From Lachnospiraceae bacterium (GTDB taxonomy: Bacteria; Bacillota; Clostridia; Lachnospirales; Lachnospiraceae), in NCBI GenBank assembly GCA_022791635.1, contig JAAVZL010000039.1, positions 1 through 64,000 of the forward strand: DNA of 64,000 bases. The letters run 5' to 3'. Position 1 is the first letter of the stretch; the number at the start of each line of letters is the position of its first letter. The notes beneath the pieces were generated by a model that was not told the origin of the DNA, did no database searches, and was given only the letters and a program-made list of their open reading frames with translations. Both the position numbers and the translations under genes were made by a program. Of the stretch, positions 34,058 through 44,050 are shown piece by piece.

Positions 34058-35902
34058 TTACTCAATCTCTCCTCCGGCAAATTCCGGCTCCGCCTCCAAA
34101 ATCTCCATAAACTCCTCCCCGGTGATCGTCTCCTTCTCATAAAGGAACTTCGCAATCTCATGCAGCTTCGAGGAATGCTCCGTCAAAAGCCTCTTAGCCT
34201 TCTCATGCTGCTCCTTCACAATGGCCACCACCTTCTTATCAATAAGCGTAGCCGTCTCATCCGAGCAAGCCAAAGAAGTATCCCCTCCCAGATACTGATT
34301 GCTCACCGTCTCCATCGCCACCATATCAAACTCCTCCGTCATGCCAAAGCGCGCAACCATAGCCCTGGCAAGCTTGGTCGCCTGTTCAATATCATTGGAA
34401 GCCCCCGTAGTCACGGAATGGAAAATGAGCTCCTCTGCCACCCGTCCGCCGGTATAAGTCGCAATCTTATTCTCCAGCTCCTCCCGGCTCATGAGATTAT
34501 GCTCCCCTTCCTCCACCTGCATGGTATAGCCCAAGGCCCCGGAGGTACGGGGAATAATCGTAATCTTATGCACCGGCGCCGAATGATTCTGAAGAGCCGC
34601 CACCAAAGCATGTCCCACCTCATGATAGGACACAATCAGCTTCTCTTTATCCGAGAGCACCTTGTTTTTCTTCTGGTAGCCTGCAATCACCACCTCAACG
34701 CTCTCTTCCAAATCACTCTGCATCACAATCTTTCTTCCCTGCCGTACGGCACGCAGAGCTCCTTCGTTGATCATATTGGCCAGCTCCGCACCGGAAGCTC
34801 CGGCAGCGGCCCGGGCAATGGCATTGAAATCCACGTCCTCTCCAAGCCTTATCTTCCTGGCATGGACCTTCAGAATATCCTCCCGGCCCTTCAGATCCGG
34901 AAGCTCCACCGGCACTCTCCGGTCAAACCGGCCCGGACGAAGAAGAGCCGGATCGAGAGATTCCGGACGGTTGGTAGCCGCAAGTATCATCACACCCTTG
35001 CGTCCGTCAAAGCCGTCCATCTCCGTGAGAAGCTGGTTGAGGGTCTGCTCCCGCTCGTCGTTGCCGCCCATGCCGCCTCCGTCACGCTTCTTTCCGATGG
35101 TATCAATCTCGTCGATAAACACAATACAGGGAGCCTTCTCGTTGGCCTGCTTGAAGAGATCCCGGACCTTGGCCGCTCCCATGCCTACGAACATTTCTAC
35201 AAATTCCGATCCGGATATGGAGAAGAAGGGCACCTCTGCCTCTCCGGCCACTGCCTTGGCAAGGAGGGTCTTGCCGGTACCGGGAGGGCCTACAAGAAGG
35301 GCTCCCTTGGGCATAGAGGCGCCGATCTCGGCGTATTTTTCAGGATTGTGGAGAAAATCTACGATCTCGGTGAGTACCTCCTTGGCCTCATCCTCCCCGG
35401 CCACATCGGAAAATTTGATGCCTGTGGTGGATTCTACATAAATCTTGGCATTGCTTTTTCCAAAGGTCATGGCGTTGCCCATGGGACCGCCCATGCGCTT
35501 GGTTAGGCTTCGCATTAAAAGCTGGCCCAGGGCTATCATAAGGATAAAGGGCAGAAGAGATATTAAGAATGAAAGCCAGGGGGAGGGCTCTTCTACAATC
35601 TCGGTTCCGAATTCGGCCCCTGCCTCATGGAGGCGGTCTACCAGGCTGGGATCGTAGAATACGCCTGTTTTATAGTAGTTGGTGGGCTCTGCGGTATCGG
35701 AGAAGATGATCTGATTGTCTTCTACCTGGACCTGTTTGATCTTCCGGGCGTCTATCATGTCCAGGAAGGTGTCGTAGCCTACCTGGGTTACCTTGGGGGT
35801 GAGGGCCTTTGGGATGAAGAGGGTGTTCAAAAGGATCATTACTAAGAGGACCATTATATAGTAATACAGAAATGGTTTTTTTGAATTTTTTACTTCCTTC
35901 AC
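34058..35902 (-). CDS. ftsH: ATP-dependent membrane zinc metalloprotease FtsH
   Basis: Membrane-anchored AAA+ protease of 614 aa. Two membrane segments (about 11-30 and 108-129) flank a short outside domain. Then come Walker A GPPGTGKT (205-212), Walker [12 protein letters not shown], the second-region-of-homology arginines (RPGRFDRRV) and the zinc motif HEVGH (427-431). It degrades misassembled membrane proteins and regulators. The start is GTG at 35902 with AAGGAG upstream. The usual clostridial neighbours (tilS, hpt) are absent, so this may be an additional FtsH copy rather than the housekeeping one. Confidence 0.96.
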   Translation of the reverse strand: MKEVKNSKKPFLYYYIMVLLVMILLNTLFIPKALTPKVTQVGYDTFLDMIDARKIKQVQVEDNQIIFSDTAEPTNYYKTGVFYDPSLVDRLHEAGAEFGTEIVEEPSPWLSFLISLLPFILMIALGQLLMRSLTKRMGGPMGNAMTFGKSNAKIYVESTTGIKFSDVAGEDEAKEVLTEIVDFLHNPEKYAEIGASMPKGALLVGPPGTGKTLLAKAVAGEAEVPFFSISGSEFVEMFVGMGAAKVRDLFKQANEKAPCIVFIDEIDTIGKKRDGGGMGGNDEREQTLNQLLTEMDGFDGRKGVMILAATNRPESLDPALLRPGRFDRRVPVELPDLKGREDILKVHARKIRLGEDVDFNAIARAAAGASGAELANMINEGALRAVRQGRKIVMQSDLEESVEVVIAGYQKKNKVLSDKEKLIVSYHEVGHALVAALQNHSAPVHKITIIPRTSGALGYTMQVEEGEHNLMSREELENKIATYTGGRVAEELIFHSVTTGASNDIEQATKLARAMVARFGMTEEFDMVAMETVSNQYLGGDTSLACSDETATLIDKKVVAIVKEQHEKAKRLLTEHSSKLHEIAKFLYEKETITGEEFMEILEAEPEFAGGEIE

Positions 35903-36030
35903 GGATTTTCTCCTTTTTGTGGATTTGAAATGGTGCTTTATTGTTTGTTAAAGAGAAGTGTATCACTTATGGGGATAGGGAGCAATGAAGGAAGTGTGAA
36001 AGAATTCTTAAATTTTTATGTTTTTTGGGG

Positions 36031-36137
36031 GGTGACAGAGGCAAACGAAGGCGGCAGGCTTTTCCATATCCGTGTTCGGACGGTTCACGGACACTGGATA
36101 TCGGAAAAGCCTGCCGCCTTCATTTTCCTCTGTCACC
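36031..36137 (-). repeat. Palindromic repeat, copy 8, short form
   Basis: A 107-bp copy with arms GGTGACAGAGGCAAACGAAG and its near-complement, a fourth arm sequence for the family. The interior keeps CCATATCCGTGTTCGGACGGTT joined directly to ACACTGGATATCGG; the centre and the TGTCTG parts of both halves are deleted. It lies 26 bp after the surface-protein stop, upstream of ftsH. Confidence 0.88.
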
Positions 36138-36163
36138 ATCTACGTCATGGCTCCATTACGGGT

Positions 36164-39100
36164 TTATTGATGAGATTTTTTGCGTTCACGACGCCATAGG
36201 AAGCCTGGGATGGTTATGGATAGGGCCATCAGGCTGAGATACATGGCAATGGGACTATTGTCTGCGGTTTTGGGGCTCTTTACGCCTGTGCTGGCGGTGT
36301 TGAGCTTTCCGGCTTCTGTCCAGCCTATGGAGATGGGGGACAGGCCGTTTACCTTGAATTCCAGGCCTTCGGTTGTCTTGGTCACGGAGGGGTATTCGAT
36401 CTCTCCGGGCTTATGGCCGTTCATTTCTTCTGTGAACATGTGGCTTACAATGAAGTCGTGCTTGGTTCGATCGGTGCCCTCTGGGTAGGGAATGACTACG
36501 GTGAGGCCGTTGGAGGGGAAGTTTTCTTTGGTTGCTGTCTTCCATCCTCCGCCATTGATGTTCACCATCAGAACGACGTCATAAACCACTGTGTGCTCGT
36601 CGGTGAGGCCGGCGGCCCGTTTTTTTAGCTCTGCTTTCATCTGGGCTTCGATCTTGGCCGGGGTATTCAGGTCTTCCATACTGCCCAGGGCCTGGGGGAC
36701 GCTGGTTATCTTGCTGTCGATGTTGAGGCTGTAGTTTACCTTTTCTGCATTGTTGTTGCTGCCGTCGGAGCCGGAACCGGAATTATTGTTATTGTTGTTA
36801 CTGCTGTTGTTATTGTTACTATTGTTGTTATTGCTTGAGTTTTGGTTCGCTGCTACGGTTACCGTAAGGGTGGCCTCAAAGGCTTGGTAATCGGTGGTGC
36901 CGGTTACCGGTATGGTGATGACTGCGGAACGCCCTACCTTTGCGCTGTCGTTTACGATGGTGCAGGATACGTTTGTGCCGCTTATGGACGGGGTTCCGGA
37001 AAAAATCTGATCCCGGTCCTCTACGCGGATGGCTCCCAGCTGATAGCCTGCCGGCAGCATGGAGGCTATATTGAAGGTGGCGCTTGCCCCGTAGCCTGCA
37101 GTCACGGACATGGCCTTTGTGCCGGTGTAGCCTGCCTTGTCGATGGGGAAGGTTGCTTCCACCGCAGGGCTCCAGGTATAGTTGCCGTCGGCCTTTGGCG
37201 TGACTGCCACTTTGGCTGTTCCGGCGTTTTGGTTGTTGCTGAGGGCTATCTCATAGTCGGACTCTGCAAGAACGTCGGAGCCGTCGGTGACGGTGACGGT
37301 AGGGGTGACGGCTGTGCCTGTATAGGTATAGCTTCCTGATACTTTTAAGCCCGGGGTAATGGGCTTTGGGGTGATCTCGCAGGGGATCTCCACCGTATTG
37401 CCGCTTAATTCATAGTTGGACACTGCGGCTCCGCTGAGCCCCACGGTCACGGTTATGCGGCTTTGTCCGTTTACATTGGGATCTGTGTAGGGGGCCGGTA
37501 CTATGGCCGTGCTGATCTGACCCTCATCCTCCGGAAGAAGATTATTGAGCAGGAGACTTCCGTCTGCCGTTCCCGGATCCCGGGTCTTATCGTATACCTT
37601 GGTGATTTTACAGCTTCCTGCCGCCAGGGTAAGAGGACGTTTCCCGATGTCTGCGGTTCCGGTTAAGACCGGCTCATTGGTATAGGTTTTCCCGCCTATG
37701 GTTCCGTTGTAGACTACCTGGAAGCGCTGACCGCTTCCGGCCTTCGGAATGCCGCTGTCACGAAGCCCAAAGCTGCCCGGAGCGCTATCCTCTTCATTTC
37801 CCGCCTTTGCAGTGATTGCTCCCAGCTTTACGATATCGGACCAGGCGTCGCCGTATACGGCATCGGCTTTGATGGTCACTGCATTGGCTGCAGTGGCGGG
37901 AGACGTGCCCACAAGAAACTCCAGAGAGCTTACGGTAAAGGAAATACTGCCTTCCTTTGTGCTGTAATTTTCCTGATCCGCCGGCTCAAAGGTGTAGGAT
38001 ATGGTTCCGCTGTCCCCCTCTTTGAGTGCGGCAAGCACGGTCTTTAAGCTATTATAATCAGTATAGCTCTGATTGTTATAGGTATAGGTCAGTGTTCCCA
38101 CAAGGGGATTTCCGCTTTCATCCGTAAATACAGGCTCCGTAAACTCGCCCGAACCCGGACGAATATTCTGCTTTTCGCTTACGGTCACCGTATAGTCCGC
38201 AGCGGTGATCTCCAGATTGCTTCCCTGGAAGGTAATATCATAGTTGGGATTCTCCGCATTGGTGAGGCTTCCCTGCTCGATTGCATAAGTCCCCATGCTC
38301 TCTCCGGCCTTTCGCGTCAGGGAGCCTGTCAGGGGATAGTTCTCAAGAACCCCCTCGGCCGTATAGGTGAATTCCGGATCCGGCTGGCCATAGGCCTTGC
38401 TCTTTGCGTCTGCCGTCACCATAATAGGCTTTTTCTTTACGGTAACGTCTACGGAAAGCCCTACGGGGCTATACTGACTGTCACTGGGAATAAATACGGC
38501 ATTCAGCTGATTTTTCCCGGCCTCTCCGTAAAAGGTTACGTTGTTTGCCCACTGAAAGCTGCCTGTAACCACATTTCCACCGGCATCCTTAACAGCACCA
38601 TTCATCAAATCGGAAGAATCTACTTCATCGCCAAAGGTCACCTCTTTTACCGAGGGAGGAATCTGAATGGTCACAGCGCTCCCAGGCTGATCCTGATAGG
38701 GAGCAGAGGCCAGGCTTAAGACATCCCCCAGCAGGCCGGACTGATTGTCGTCATACCGATAAGTAACCGTTTGACCACCGCTCAGGGAAAAGGAATACCC
38801 ATTCTGTACGGAACCCTGAGTTCCCGTCAAAAACAGCTGTTCCGGATCTCCCACGGTTCCCGCGTCGCAATTTGTCACATCTACCAAGTAGTTTTTCCCC
38901 TTCAGCGTTACGATGTTCCACATGTGATTGCCGCTGCCCATCATTCCGGTAACCGTATAACAGGCGGCATCATAAAAAGCAGACAAATCGCACAAATACT
39001 GGAATGCCTTGGCATAGCCCTCACACACCACATTCGTACTGCTGTCTCCGTCAAACACCCAAATAAGCTGCCAGGGATTGCCATAGCCGCTCCCCACCGC

Positions 39101-39820
39101 CTGGTTGTTATAAGAAACAAGCCTCTTGATTTCATCCAGGTAAGCCTTAAGCTTCTCATAATCCGTCTTATTCTGATTGGCCGTTACGATGCTCTTTGCC
39201 TTCGCTACCGTACCTGCCGCGGCCTTCGTCTTTGCAGAATTCACCGTATATTCCGATGTCCCCTGATACTCCGCCGACACAGCCAGGAAAAACGTGACGG
39301 AGCTGCTCCCACCTGATTGATACGTAAATTTGTATCCATTTGTTTTATTGTACCAATAAAAGTCGTAGGGGCAATCCATCAAAAGGTAAGACATTACCTT
39401 TCTTACGGAATCACTCACTTCCGTTTCTGTTCCCGAAATCGCAAGCCCTTCCACCTTTACCTCTGTGGAAGTCTCCTCTCCCTTAGCCACTTTCTCTATA
39501 TGCCCCTTTAAGGCATCATAGATCTTCTTCTCCTCCCCGGACAGCCTCGTACCGCCCACGTTTCCAAAGAAGGAAGTCTCCACTCCAAGCTCCTCATAGG
39601 CCTGCTGATACAGATAGCCTTCCAAAAGCTCCTCCGGCTCCAAAAGCTCTTCCTCCGTAGACACGGTCTCGCTAAAGGTCTCCGGCAATCCTGCACCGTC
39701 GTTCCTTGCCTTAGCCCACACAGACAGGCTTCCGCCCTCCGTGCAGCTCCCTATGAGCGCCGCCGTCAAAAGCAGCACAAAACCGTTCCTGAATCTATTC
39801 TTCCATCCCTTCATCGCCAT
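36164..39820 (-). CDS. Cell-wall-anchored surface protein with transglutaminase-like and MBG-type repeats
   Basis: Secreted protein of about 1218 aa. A signal peptide follows the start (KGWKNRFRNGFVLLLTAALIG). The transglutaminase-like core lies at roughly 150-320 with Cys in VVCEGYAKAF, His in GNHMWNIV and Asp in YLVDVTNCD. Several MBG-like beta domains follow (for example KKPIMVTADAKSKAYGQPDP). An Asn/Ser-rich linker precedes the final region, which ends with the sortase signal SPKTADN, a hydrophobic helix and RRERKK. ATG at 39820 or 39814 both fit the AGGAG site. It likely acts outside the cell on protein or wall substrates; whether it cross-links or cleaves is unknown. Confidence 0.88.
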   Translation of the reverse strand: MAMKGWKNRFRNGFVLLLTAALIGSCTEGGSLSVWAKARNDGAGLPETFSETVSTEEELLEPEELLEGYLYQQAYEELGVETSFFGNVGGTRLSGEEKKIYDALKGHIEKVAKGEETSTEVKVEGLAISGTETEVSDSVRKVMSYLLMDCPYDFYWYNKTNGYKFTYQSGGSSSVTFFLAVSAEYQGTSEYTVNSAKTKAAAGTVAKAKSIVTANQNKTDYEKLKAYLDEIKRLVSYNNQAVGSGYGNPWQLIWVFDGDSSTNVVCEGYAKAFQYLCDLSAFYDAACYTVTGMMGSGNHMWNIVTLKGKNYLVDVTNCDAGTVGDPEQLFLTGTQGSVQNGYSFSLSGGQTVTYRYDDNQSGLLGDVLSLASAPYQDQPGSAVTIQIPPSVKEVTFGDEVDSSDLMNGAVKDAGGNVVTGSFQWANNVTFYGEAGKNQLNAVFIPSDSQYSPVGLSVDVTVKKKPIMVTADAKSKAYGQPDPEFTYTAEGVLENYPLTGSLTRKAGESMGTYAIEQGSLTNAENPNYDITFQGSNLEITAADYTVTVSEKQNIRPGSGEFTEPVFTDESGNPLVGTLTYTYNNQSYTDYNSLKTVLAALKEGDSGTISYTFEPADQENYSTKEGSISFTVSSLEFLVGTSPATAANAVTIKADAVYGDAWSDIVKLGAITAKAGNEEDSAPGSFGLRDSGIPKAGSGQRFQVVYNGTIGGKTYTNEPVLTGTADIGKRPLTLAAGSCKITKVYDKTRDPGTADGSLLLNNLLPEDEGQISTAIVPAPYTDPNVNGQSRITVTVGLSGAAVSNYELSGNTVEIPCEITPKPITPGLKVSGSYTYTGTAVTPTVTVTDGSDVLAESDYEIALSNNQNAGTAKVAVTPKADGNYTWSPAVEATFPIDKAGYTGTKAMSVTAGYGASATFNIASMLPAGYQLGAIRVEDRDQIFSGTPSISGTNVSCTIVNDSAKVGRSAVITIPVTGTTDYQAFEATLTVTVAANQNSSNNNNSNNNNSSNNNNNNSGSGSDGSNNNAEKVNYSLNIDSKITSVPQALGSMEDLNTPAKIEAQMKAELKKRAAGLTDEHTVVYDVVLMVNINGGGWKTATKENFPSNGLTVVIPYPEGTDRTKHDFIVSHMFTEEMNGHKPGEIEYPSVTKTTEGLEFKVNGLSPISIGWTEAGKLNTASTGVKSPKTADNSPIAMYLSLMALSITIPGFLWRRERKKSHQ

Positions 39821-39853
39821 CAACTCTCCTGACTTCTGCATATAGATAAATTG

Positions 39854-39882
39854 ATTATACCACGATTTCCGGAACCTGTAAA
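39854..39882 (-). promoter_or_regulatory. Promoter of the surface-protein gene
   Basis: On the minus strand TTTACA (39877-39882), a 17-bp spacer and a perfect TATAAT (39854-39859) lie about 35 bp before the start codon. No operator-like repeat is visible around it. Confidence 0.75.
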
Positions 39883-39947
39883 ACAAAACTCACCCGAATG
39901 CACGAACTTTTCTGATTGTTTCCATGCTGCCTCCACTTTCCGAAGCT

Positions 39948-40637
39948 TTATAATTCCGCTGCCTTGTTGACACAGGCTACCGCATTCAGGCTGCGGGGAT
40001 AACCGATATAGGGCAGGCACTGTGATACCACCCTGAGCAGGAAATCTTTGTCATTTCCAAGATTCATATTTCCTTTTGCATGGGCGGTAAGCTGCGGTTC
40101 ACAGCCGCCCTGTGCTACCAGAAAGCAGAATGTGATCAGCTCACGCTGTTTTAAGTCCAGACCGTTCCTTGTGTAATAGTCGCCAAAACAGTTTGCCGCC
40201 AGCCACCGGTTAATGTGCCCTGCTTTCCACGCTTCCTTCATATGCTCCCCGAAAATCTCCGCCTGTGCTTCCGCTCCCTTTTCCAGCCTGTTTTCCATAG
40301 TTGTCGTCGCCTGTGCGGGCAGCGGCAGTTTGACGCCCCCCACGGTTAAAATATCATTGGTAACGGACAGGAACGGCATAACCCTGCCAAGCCCAAGATA
40401 ATCCACTGCCTGATAGACCATCTCCTTTACCATGATGGGTGTAAGTCCCTCACCCAGCGCTTTCGGCAGCATATCTTTATAAACGTCAAGCCCCTGACAG
40501 CCTAATAATGTGGCAAGGATCACCAGATAGCGTGTATCATCCGGAAGCTCCTGACCGGGCTCCTTCGCCACTTCTTCCAATGTAAAATGCTCTATAATCT
40601 TCATAAATTCCGGATCTGTTTCGTGATAGTTCATCAT
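39948..40637 (-). CDS. Carboxymuconolactone decarboxylase (CMD) family protein
   Basis: Cytoplasmic protein of about 229 aa with two CMD-type helical domains. The first covers ARYLVILATLLGCQGLDVYKDMLPKAL-like residues, the second ELITFCFLVAQGGCEPQLTAHAKGNMNLG with the family Glu, Cys and His. Relatives include peroxidase-like AhpD proteins and unknown enzymes found next to aldo/keto reductases, as here. GGAGG stands 8 bases before the ATG at 40637; the ATG at 40652 lies on the ribosome site itself. It is transcribed after the aldo/keto reductase, 75 bp apart. Confidence 0.88.
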   Translation of the reverse strand: MMNYHETDPEFMKIIEHFTLEEVAKEPGQELPDDTRYLVILATLLGCQGLDVYKDMLPKALGEGLTPIMVKEMVYQAVDYLGLGRVMPFLSVTNDILTVGGVKLPLPAQATTTMENRLEKGAEAQAEIFGEHMKEAWKAGHINRWLAANCFGDYYTRNGLDLKQRELITFCFLVAQGGCEPQLTAHAKGNMNLGNDKDFLLRVVSQCLPYIGYPRSLNAVACVNKAAEL

Positions 40638-40712
40638 TTTGGGTTCCTCCATTTCTTTGTCATTACTTTGTTTTCCAAATTTTAACATTTATAATAACCT
40701 CGCTCTGTATCC

Positions 40713-41750
40713 TTAAATCTTCTGATTTCCCATAGACCACACATGCTTTTCCTTCGCCGCAGCTACCGTATTCTGCGCCATAACGCCCACAAGAGCGTGG
40801 GGAACATAGGGCTCCTCCAGATATGCCAGCTCCGCATCGCTTAACGTCAGGTCAACCGCCTTTGCCGCTCCCTCCACATGGTGCAGCTTCGTTGCACCCA
40901 CCACCGGGGAAGTAACCTTTGTGAGCAGCCATGCCAGGGAAATCTCCGTCATGCTCACCCCTTTTTGTTTGGCAAGCTTTGCCACCCGCGAAATGATTAC
41001 GCCATCCTGCTTAGCCGTAGCGTCATATTTGAATTTCGCATAACTGTCCTCAAGAAGTCTCTTAGAGGTTTCACCAGGCAGCTTTGACAGCCTTCCCCCT
41101 GCCAGCGCGCTGTAGGGTGTCATGGCGATATTATCCTGCGCACACAGCCCAGCCATCTCCCGCTCTTCTTCCCGGAAGATCAGGTTATAATGTCCCTGCA
41201 CCGATACGAATTTTGCAAAGCCTTCTTTTTCGGCAAGGGCATTTGCCTTCGCAAGCTGCCATGCAAAGCAGTTCGATATACCGATATAGCGGGCTTTTCC
41301 TGCCTTTACAATATGATTCAGCCCCTCCATAATGTCATAGAGCGGCGTCTGGTAATCCCACATATGGTAGATGTAAAGATCCACATGATCCATACCCAGA
41401 TTTTCAAGACTTTTGTTTATCATCTGCTCAATATGCCGCTGTCCCGTGATTCCTTTTTCAATATCCTCTTTCGTCCGCGGCAGGAATTTTGTCGCCACCA
41501 CGACTTTCTCCCGTTTGGCATAGTCCCGCAGCGCCCTTCCGAGATATTGCTCGCTGGTGCCGCTCTGGTAGCCGATTGCCGTATCAAAAAAATTGATGCC
41601 AAGTGAAAGCCCCTGCTTTATAATCTCACGGGAATGTTCCTCATCAACCGTCCATGAGTGCTGTCCGTTTTTTGCATCGCCAAATCCCATACATCCCATA
41701 CAGATACGGGAAACATTTAATTCCGAATTACCTAATTTTGTATACTGCAT
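40713..41750 (-). CDS. Aldo/keto reductase
   Basis: NADPH-dependent reductase of 345 aa. The catalytic tetrad is visible: Asp56, Tyr61 (FFDTAIGYQSG), Lys88 (VVATKF) and His129 (YIYHMWD). The cofactor region appears as ISNCFAWQLAKA and TPYSALAGGRLS. Substrates are broad in this family and cannot be fixed. It is the first intact enzyme after the decayed segment and is followed by the CMD gene. Its upstream neighbour is a very short reading frame of 30 codons. Confidence 0.93.
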   Translation of the reverse strand: MQYTKLGNSELNVSRICMGCMGFGDAKNGQHSWTVDEEHSREIIKQGLSLGINFFDTAIGYQSGTSEQYLGRALRDYAKREKVVVATKFLPRTKEDIEKGITGQRHIEQMINKSLENLGMDHVDLYIYHMWDYQTPLYDIMEGLNHIVKAGKARYIGISNCFAWQLAKANALAEKEGFAKFVSVQGHYNLIFREEEREMAGLCAQDNIAMTPYSALAGGRLSKLPGETSKRLLEDSYAKFKYDATAKQDGVIISRVAKLAKQKGVSMTEISLAWLLTKVTSPVVGATKLHHVEGAAKAVDLTLSDAELAYLEEPYVPHALVGVMAQNTVAAAKEKHVWSMGNQKI

Positions 41751-41766
41751 ATTTAAAACCCCTTTC

Positions 41767-41859
41767 TTATCCCTTAATCACCGTGATAAATACCGGTCCC
41801 ATCGTCACACAGACCAATGCAGCAAGGGACCAGATGCTCTGCGCAATATTGCTGAACAT
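41767..41859 (-). CDS. Possible 30-residue membrane microprotein
   Basis: A short frame from ATG at 41859, preceded by GGAG 7-8 bases upstream, ending 17 bp before the aldo/keto reductase start. The product is largely hydrophobic (SIWSLAALVCVTMGPVFITVI in its middle) and could span the membrane once. It lies between the cupin remnant and the reductase on the same strand. It could equally be the tail end of erosion in this segment. No family was recognised. Confidence 0.4.
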   Translation of the reverse strand: MFSNIAQSIWSLAALVCVTMGPVFITVIKG

Positions 41860-41900
41860 ATTTCTCACTCCCTATAAGGTCTCACACTCTTCCTCGTCTA

Positions 41901-42199
41901 TTATCTTAATTTTCCATACGCCTCGTCATCCACAGGCTCACACCACTCACTCCTCGTTTCTTCGCCGGGAACTTCCACCGCGATATGTGAGAACCAGCTG
42001 TCCGCCTTTACACCGTGCCAGTGTTTTACCTCCGCCGGAATCGTGATGACGATACCCGGTTCCAGGCTGACTGCCTCCTTTCCTTCCTCCTGATACCAGC
42101 CGCTGCCTGCCGTGCAGATCAAAAGCTGACCGCCGCCGTTCTTTGCATGATGGATATGCCAGTTGTTCCGGTAAACTCTTCTTTGTTATTGATTTTCAT
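41901..42199 (-). pseudogene. Cupin-domain gene, internally deleted and frameshifted
   Basis: The ribosome site AAGGAG and ATG at 42199 survive, with the opening MKINNKEEF. The frame then breaks: the cupin sequence resumes in another frame as NNWHIHHAKNGGGQLL and continues to the stop through PAEVKHWHGVKADSWFSHIAVEVPGE. The normal N-terminal 40-50 residues are missing. Intact relatives are small metal-binding cupins, often beside CMD and aldo/keto reductase genes. An open frame from 42122 remains but lacks half the barrel, so no function is expected. Confidence 0.8.
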
Positions 42200-42253
42200 G
42201 ATAATCTCTCCTTTTCTTTTTTCTGTTTTAATTTTCTGCATAACCGCTTAATC

Positions 42254-42604
42254 TTACTTTTTATTTTTCTGCATTTCATGCCGCAGATAATCCATATGCG
42301 CTATCTGTTTTTCCTTAAAATGGATCTCATCCAGGGTCTTGCCCCTTCTCCTGTTCAGCATCGCTATCCGTTCAGGCTCCGTGTGATCTCCTTCCAAGGT
42401 AAGACGCATATAGGTTTCCGCCTCGCCGTTGTTAAATCCCATGTCATGCAGTGTCATAATCATACTGAGCCTTTCTATGTCCTGATCGTCATACTGCCAT
42501 GCCCCCATAACTTTCTTTACTGTGCCGCACGGCTCCCATTTTTCATACTCTTTCAGTATTTTAATGGGAATGTTATACCGTTCGCTCACTTCTTTCATTG
42601 TCAT
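42254..42604 (-). CDS. MerR-type transcriptional regulator
   Basis: Small regulator of about 116 aa. The N terminus has a MerR-type helix-turn-helix (MKEVSERYNIPIKILKEYEKW), then YDDQDIERLSMIMTLHDMGFNNGEAETYM as in MerR dimer-helix regions, and a basic C-terminal coil with no effector domain. AAGGAG stands about 12 bases before the ATG at 42604; a second ATG at 42598 is possible. It appears intact among decayed neighbours and may once have controlled the cupin, CMD and reductase genes. Confidence 0.8.
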   Translation of the reverse strand: MTMKEVSERYNIPIKILKEYEKWEPCGTVKKVMGAWQYDDQDIERLSMIMTLHDMGFNNGEAETYMRLTLEGDHTEPERIAMLNRRRGKTLDEIHFKEKQIAHMDYLRHEMQKNKK

Positions 42605-42691
42605 CTCTGTAAATATGCTCCTTTCCCAACGTGCAGACAATTCCTCCTTTTTGGATTAAATTTATTGTATGTCTGCTTTCCTTTGCCTAAT

Positions 42692-43369
42692 TTATTTCGC
42701 GCACAATCTTCGGAATCCTGCGACAGCTTCCGCCATCTCTTTGATATGCTCCCGCATATATGCGATGCGATATTCGTCATGGATACTCCCGTCCTCTTCC
42801 ACCGTCCGTAAAACTCATTCAGCAAATACCTGAGTCCCTTCGGATCGATTGTCCATCCCCACTGGCTCTGCTCCAGATAGGGATTTGCCGGACCGCGCAT
42901 CATATTTCCGTTGGCAACCGGCACTGTCGGATCATCCGTTGCCGTGCTGCTGGAATAATAACTGAAGCTGACAAAATCCACACGTCCTTCTTTCAGAGCC
43001 TCCCTGTCGCCTTCCGCAAACGGAATTGTAATCCCTTTTTCTCTCCAAAGCCGTCCTGCAAATGCCGGATATTCCCCCCGCACATGGACATCCCCACAAT
43101 AGTAATTTGCAGTCTGCATCACCTGCTGCGCTTTCAGCACATCTTCCGCCCTGCAGGTATAAGGATAGGACACCCTGCTTAAGAGCATGCAGCCCACTTG
43201 ATTGTCCGGAGCGATCTCATGCGCCATTTTGACTGCTTTTGCACTGGCAACCAGCTGATGATGGAGCGCCGTATAACGCCTCTGCTCATCCCCATCCGAA
43301 AAGATCCTGGTCCAGTTCACAGACATACGGAAACACTTGAATCCCATCTCTCCATACAATGCAATTCAT
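42692..43369 (-). pseudogene. GH1 (6-phospho-beta-glucosidase-type) remnant
   Basis: The start context (AGGAGG, 8 bases, ATG at 43369) is preserved but only a few codons follow before a deletion. In another frame GH1 sequence resumes with EMGFKCFRMSVNWTRIF. The segment with the acid/base Asn-Glu-Pro is absent, and VDFVSFSYYSSS and GWTIDPKGLRYLLNEFYGRW remain. A second break follows, after which EEDGSIHDEYRIAYMREHI appears in a third frame, without the nucleophile ENG. The C-terminal 60 or so residues are gone. At least three deletions make it non-functional. Confidence 0.9.
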
Positions 43370-43426
43370 TTCTGCTACCTCCTCTTGATTTTTCTGTGCA
43401 CTTGATACCCTCAGTGTATATTTATC

Positions 43427-43916
43427 TTATAAAACATTGTCTTCTATGTCTAATACTTGTTTTGTATTCCAAGAAATGCCTTTTACGTATTCTCTAAACC
43501 GCTGCATTGCCGGTGAAAGTGTCAGGTTCTTTTTCCAGACCAAGAGACAGCCGCTCTCGATCTCCGGCTCCAACGGTCTTAGGCATAACGTATCCTGATT
43601 ACAGGCAAATTCCATCACCAATGCCACTCCAATGCCACTCTCCACCATGATAGGTTGATTGTAGTGAGAGAGATTGCAGGTCAATGCAACATGGAGTTTT
43701 TCTTTGTCATAGCCAAACCAGTTTTCCAGTTCATTCCGTACAGACTGTCTCCTTGCTATAATTATGGGCACACCTGCCAGATCGTCCGAAGTGCTCCTCC
43801 ATCTGCATAAGCTGACGAGATAAAGTGGGCTGTGTGATATGCAAAAGAGCCGCCGCTTTGGTAATATTTTCTTCTCTCGCAGCAGCCAGGAAGTATTGTA
43901 AAACCCGAAGTTCCAT
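43427..43916 (-). pseudogene. LysR-family regulator remnant
   Basis: From ATG at 43916 the helix-turn-helix is intact for about 43 residues (MELRVLQYFLAAAREENITK, TQPTLSRQL). At about 43785 a deletion joins it, out of frame, to the end of the effector domain (DLAGVPIIIARRQSVRNEL, SGIGVALVMEFA). Roughly 150 residues of the usual 300 are missing. It is the third decayed gene in a row. Confidence 0.88.
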
Positions 43917-44050
43917 TTAAGTATGCCTCCTTTCTCTTTCATCATATCAAACACGCATGCTTAAAATCAATATCATATAGCTTTGCACAGACTGAGGGTA
44001 CGTGAACCGCCAAAGCCCTATCTTTTTCCTTCCGCCCCCAAAGTGTAAAT

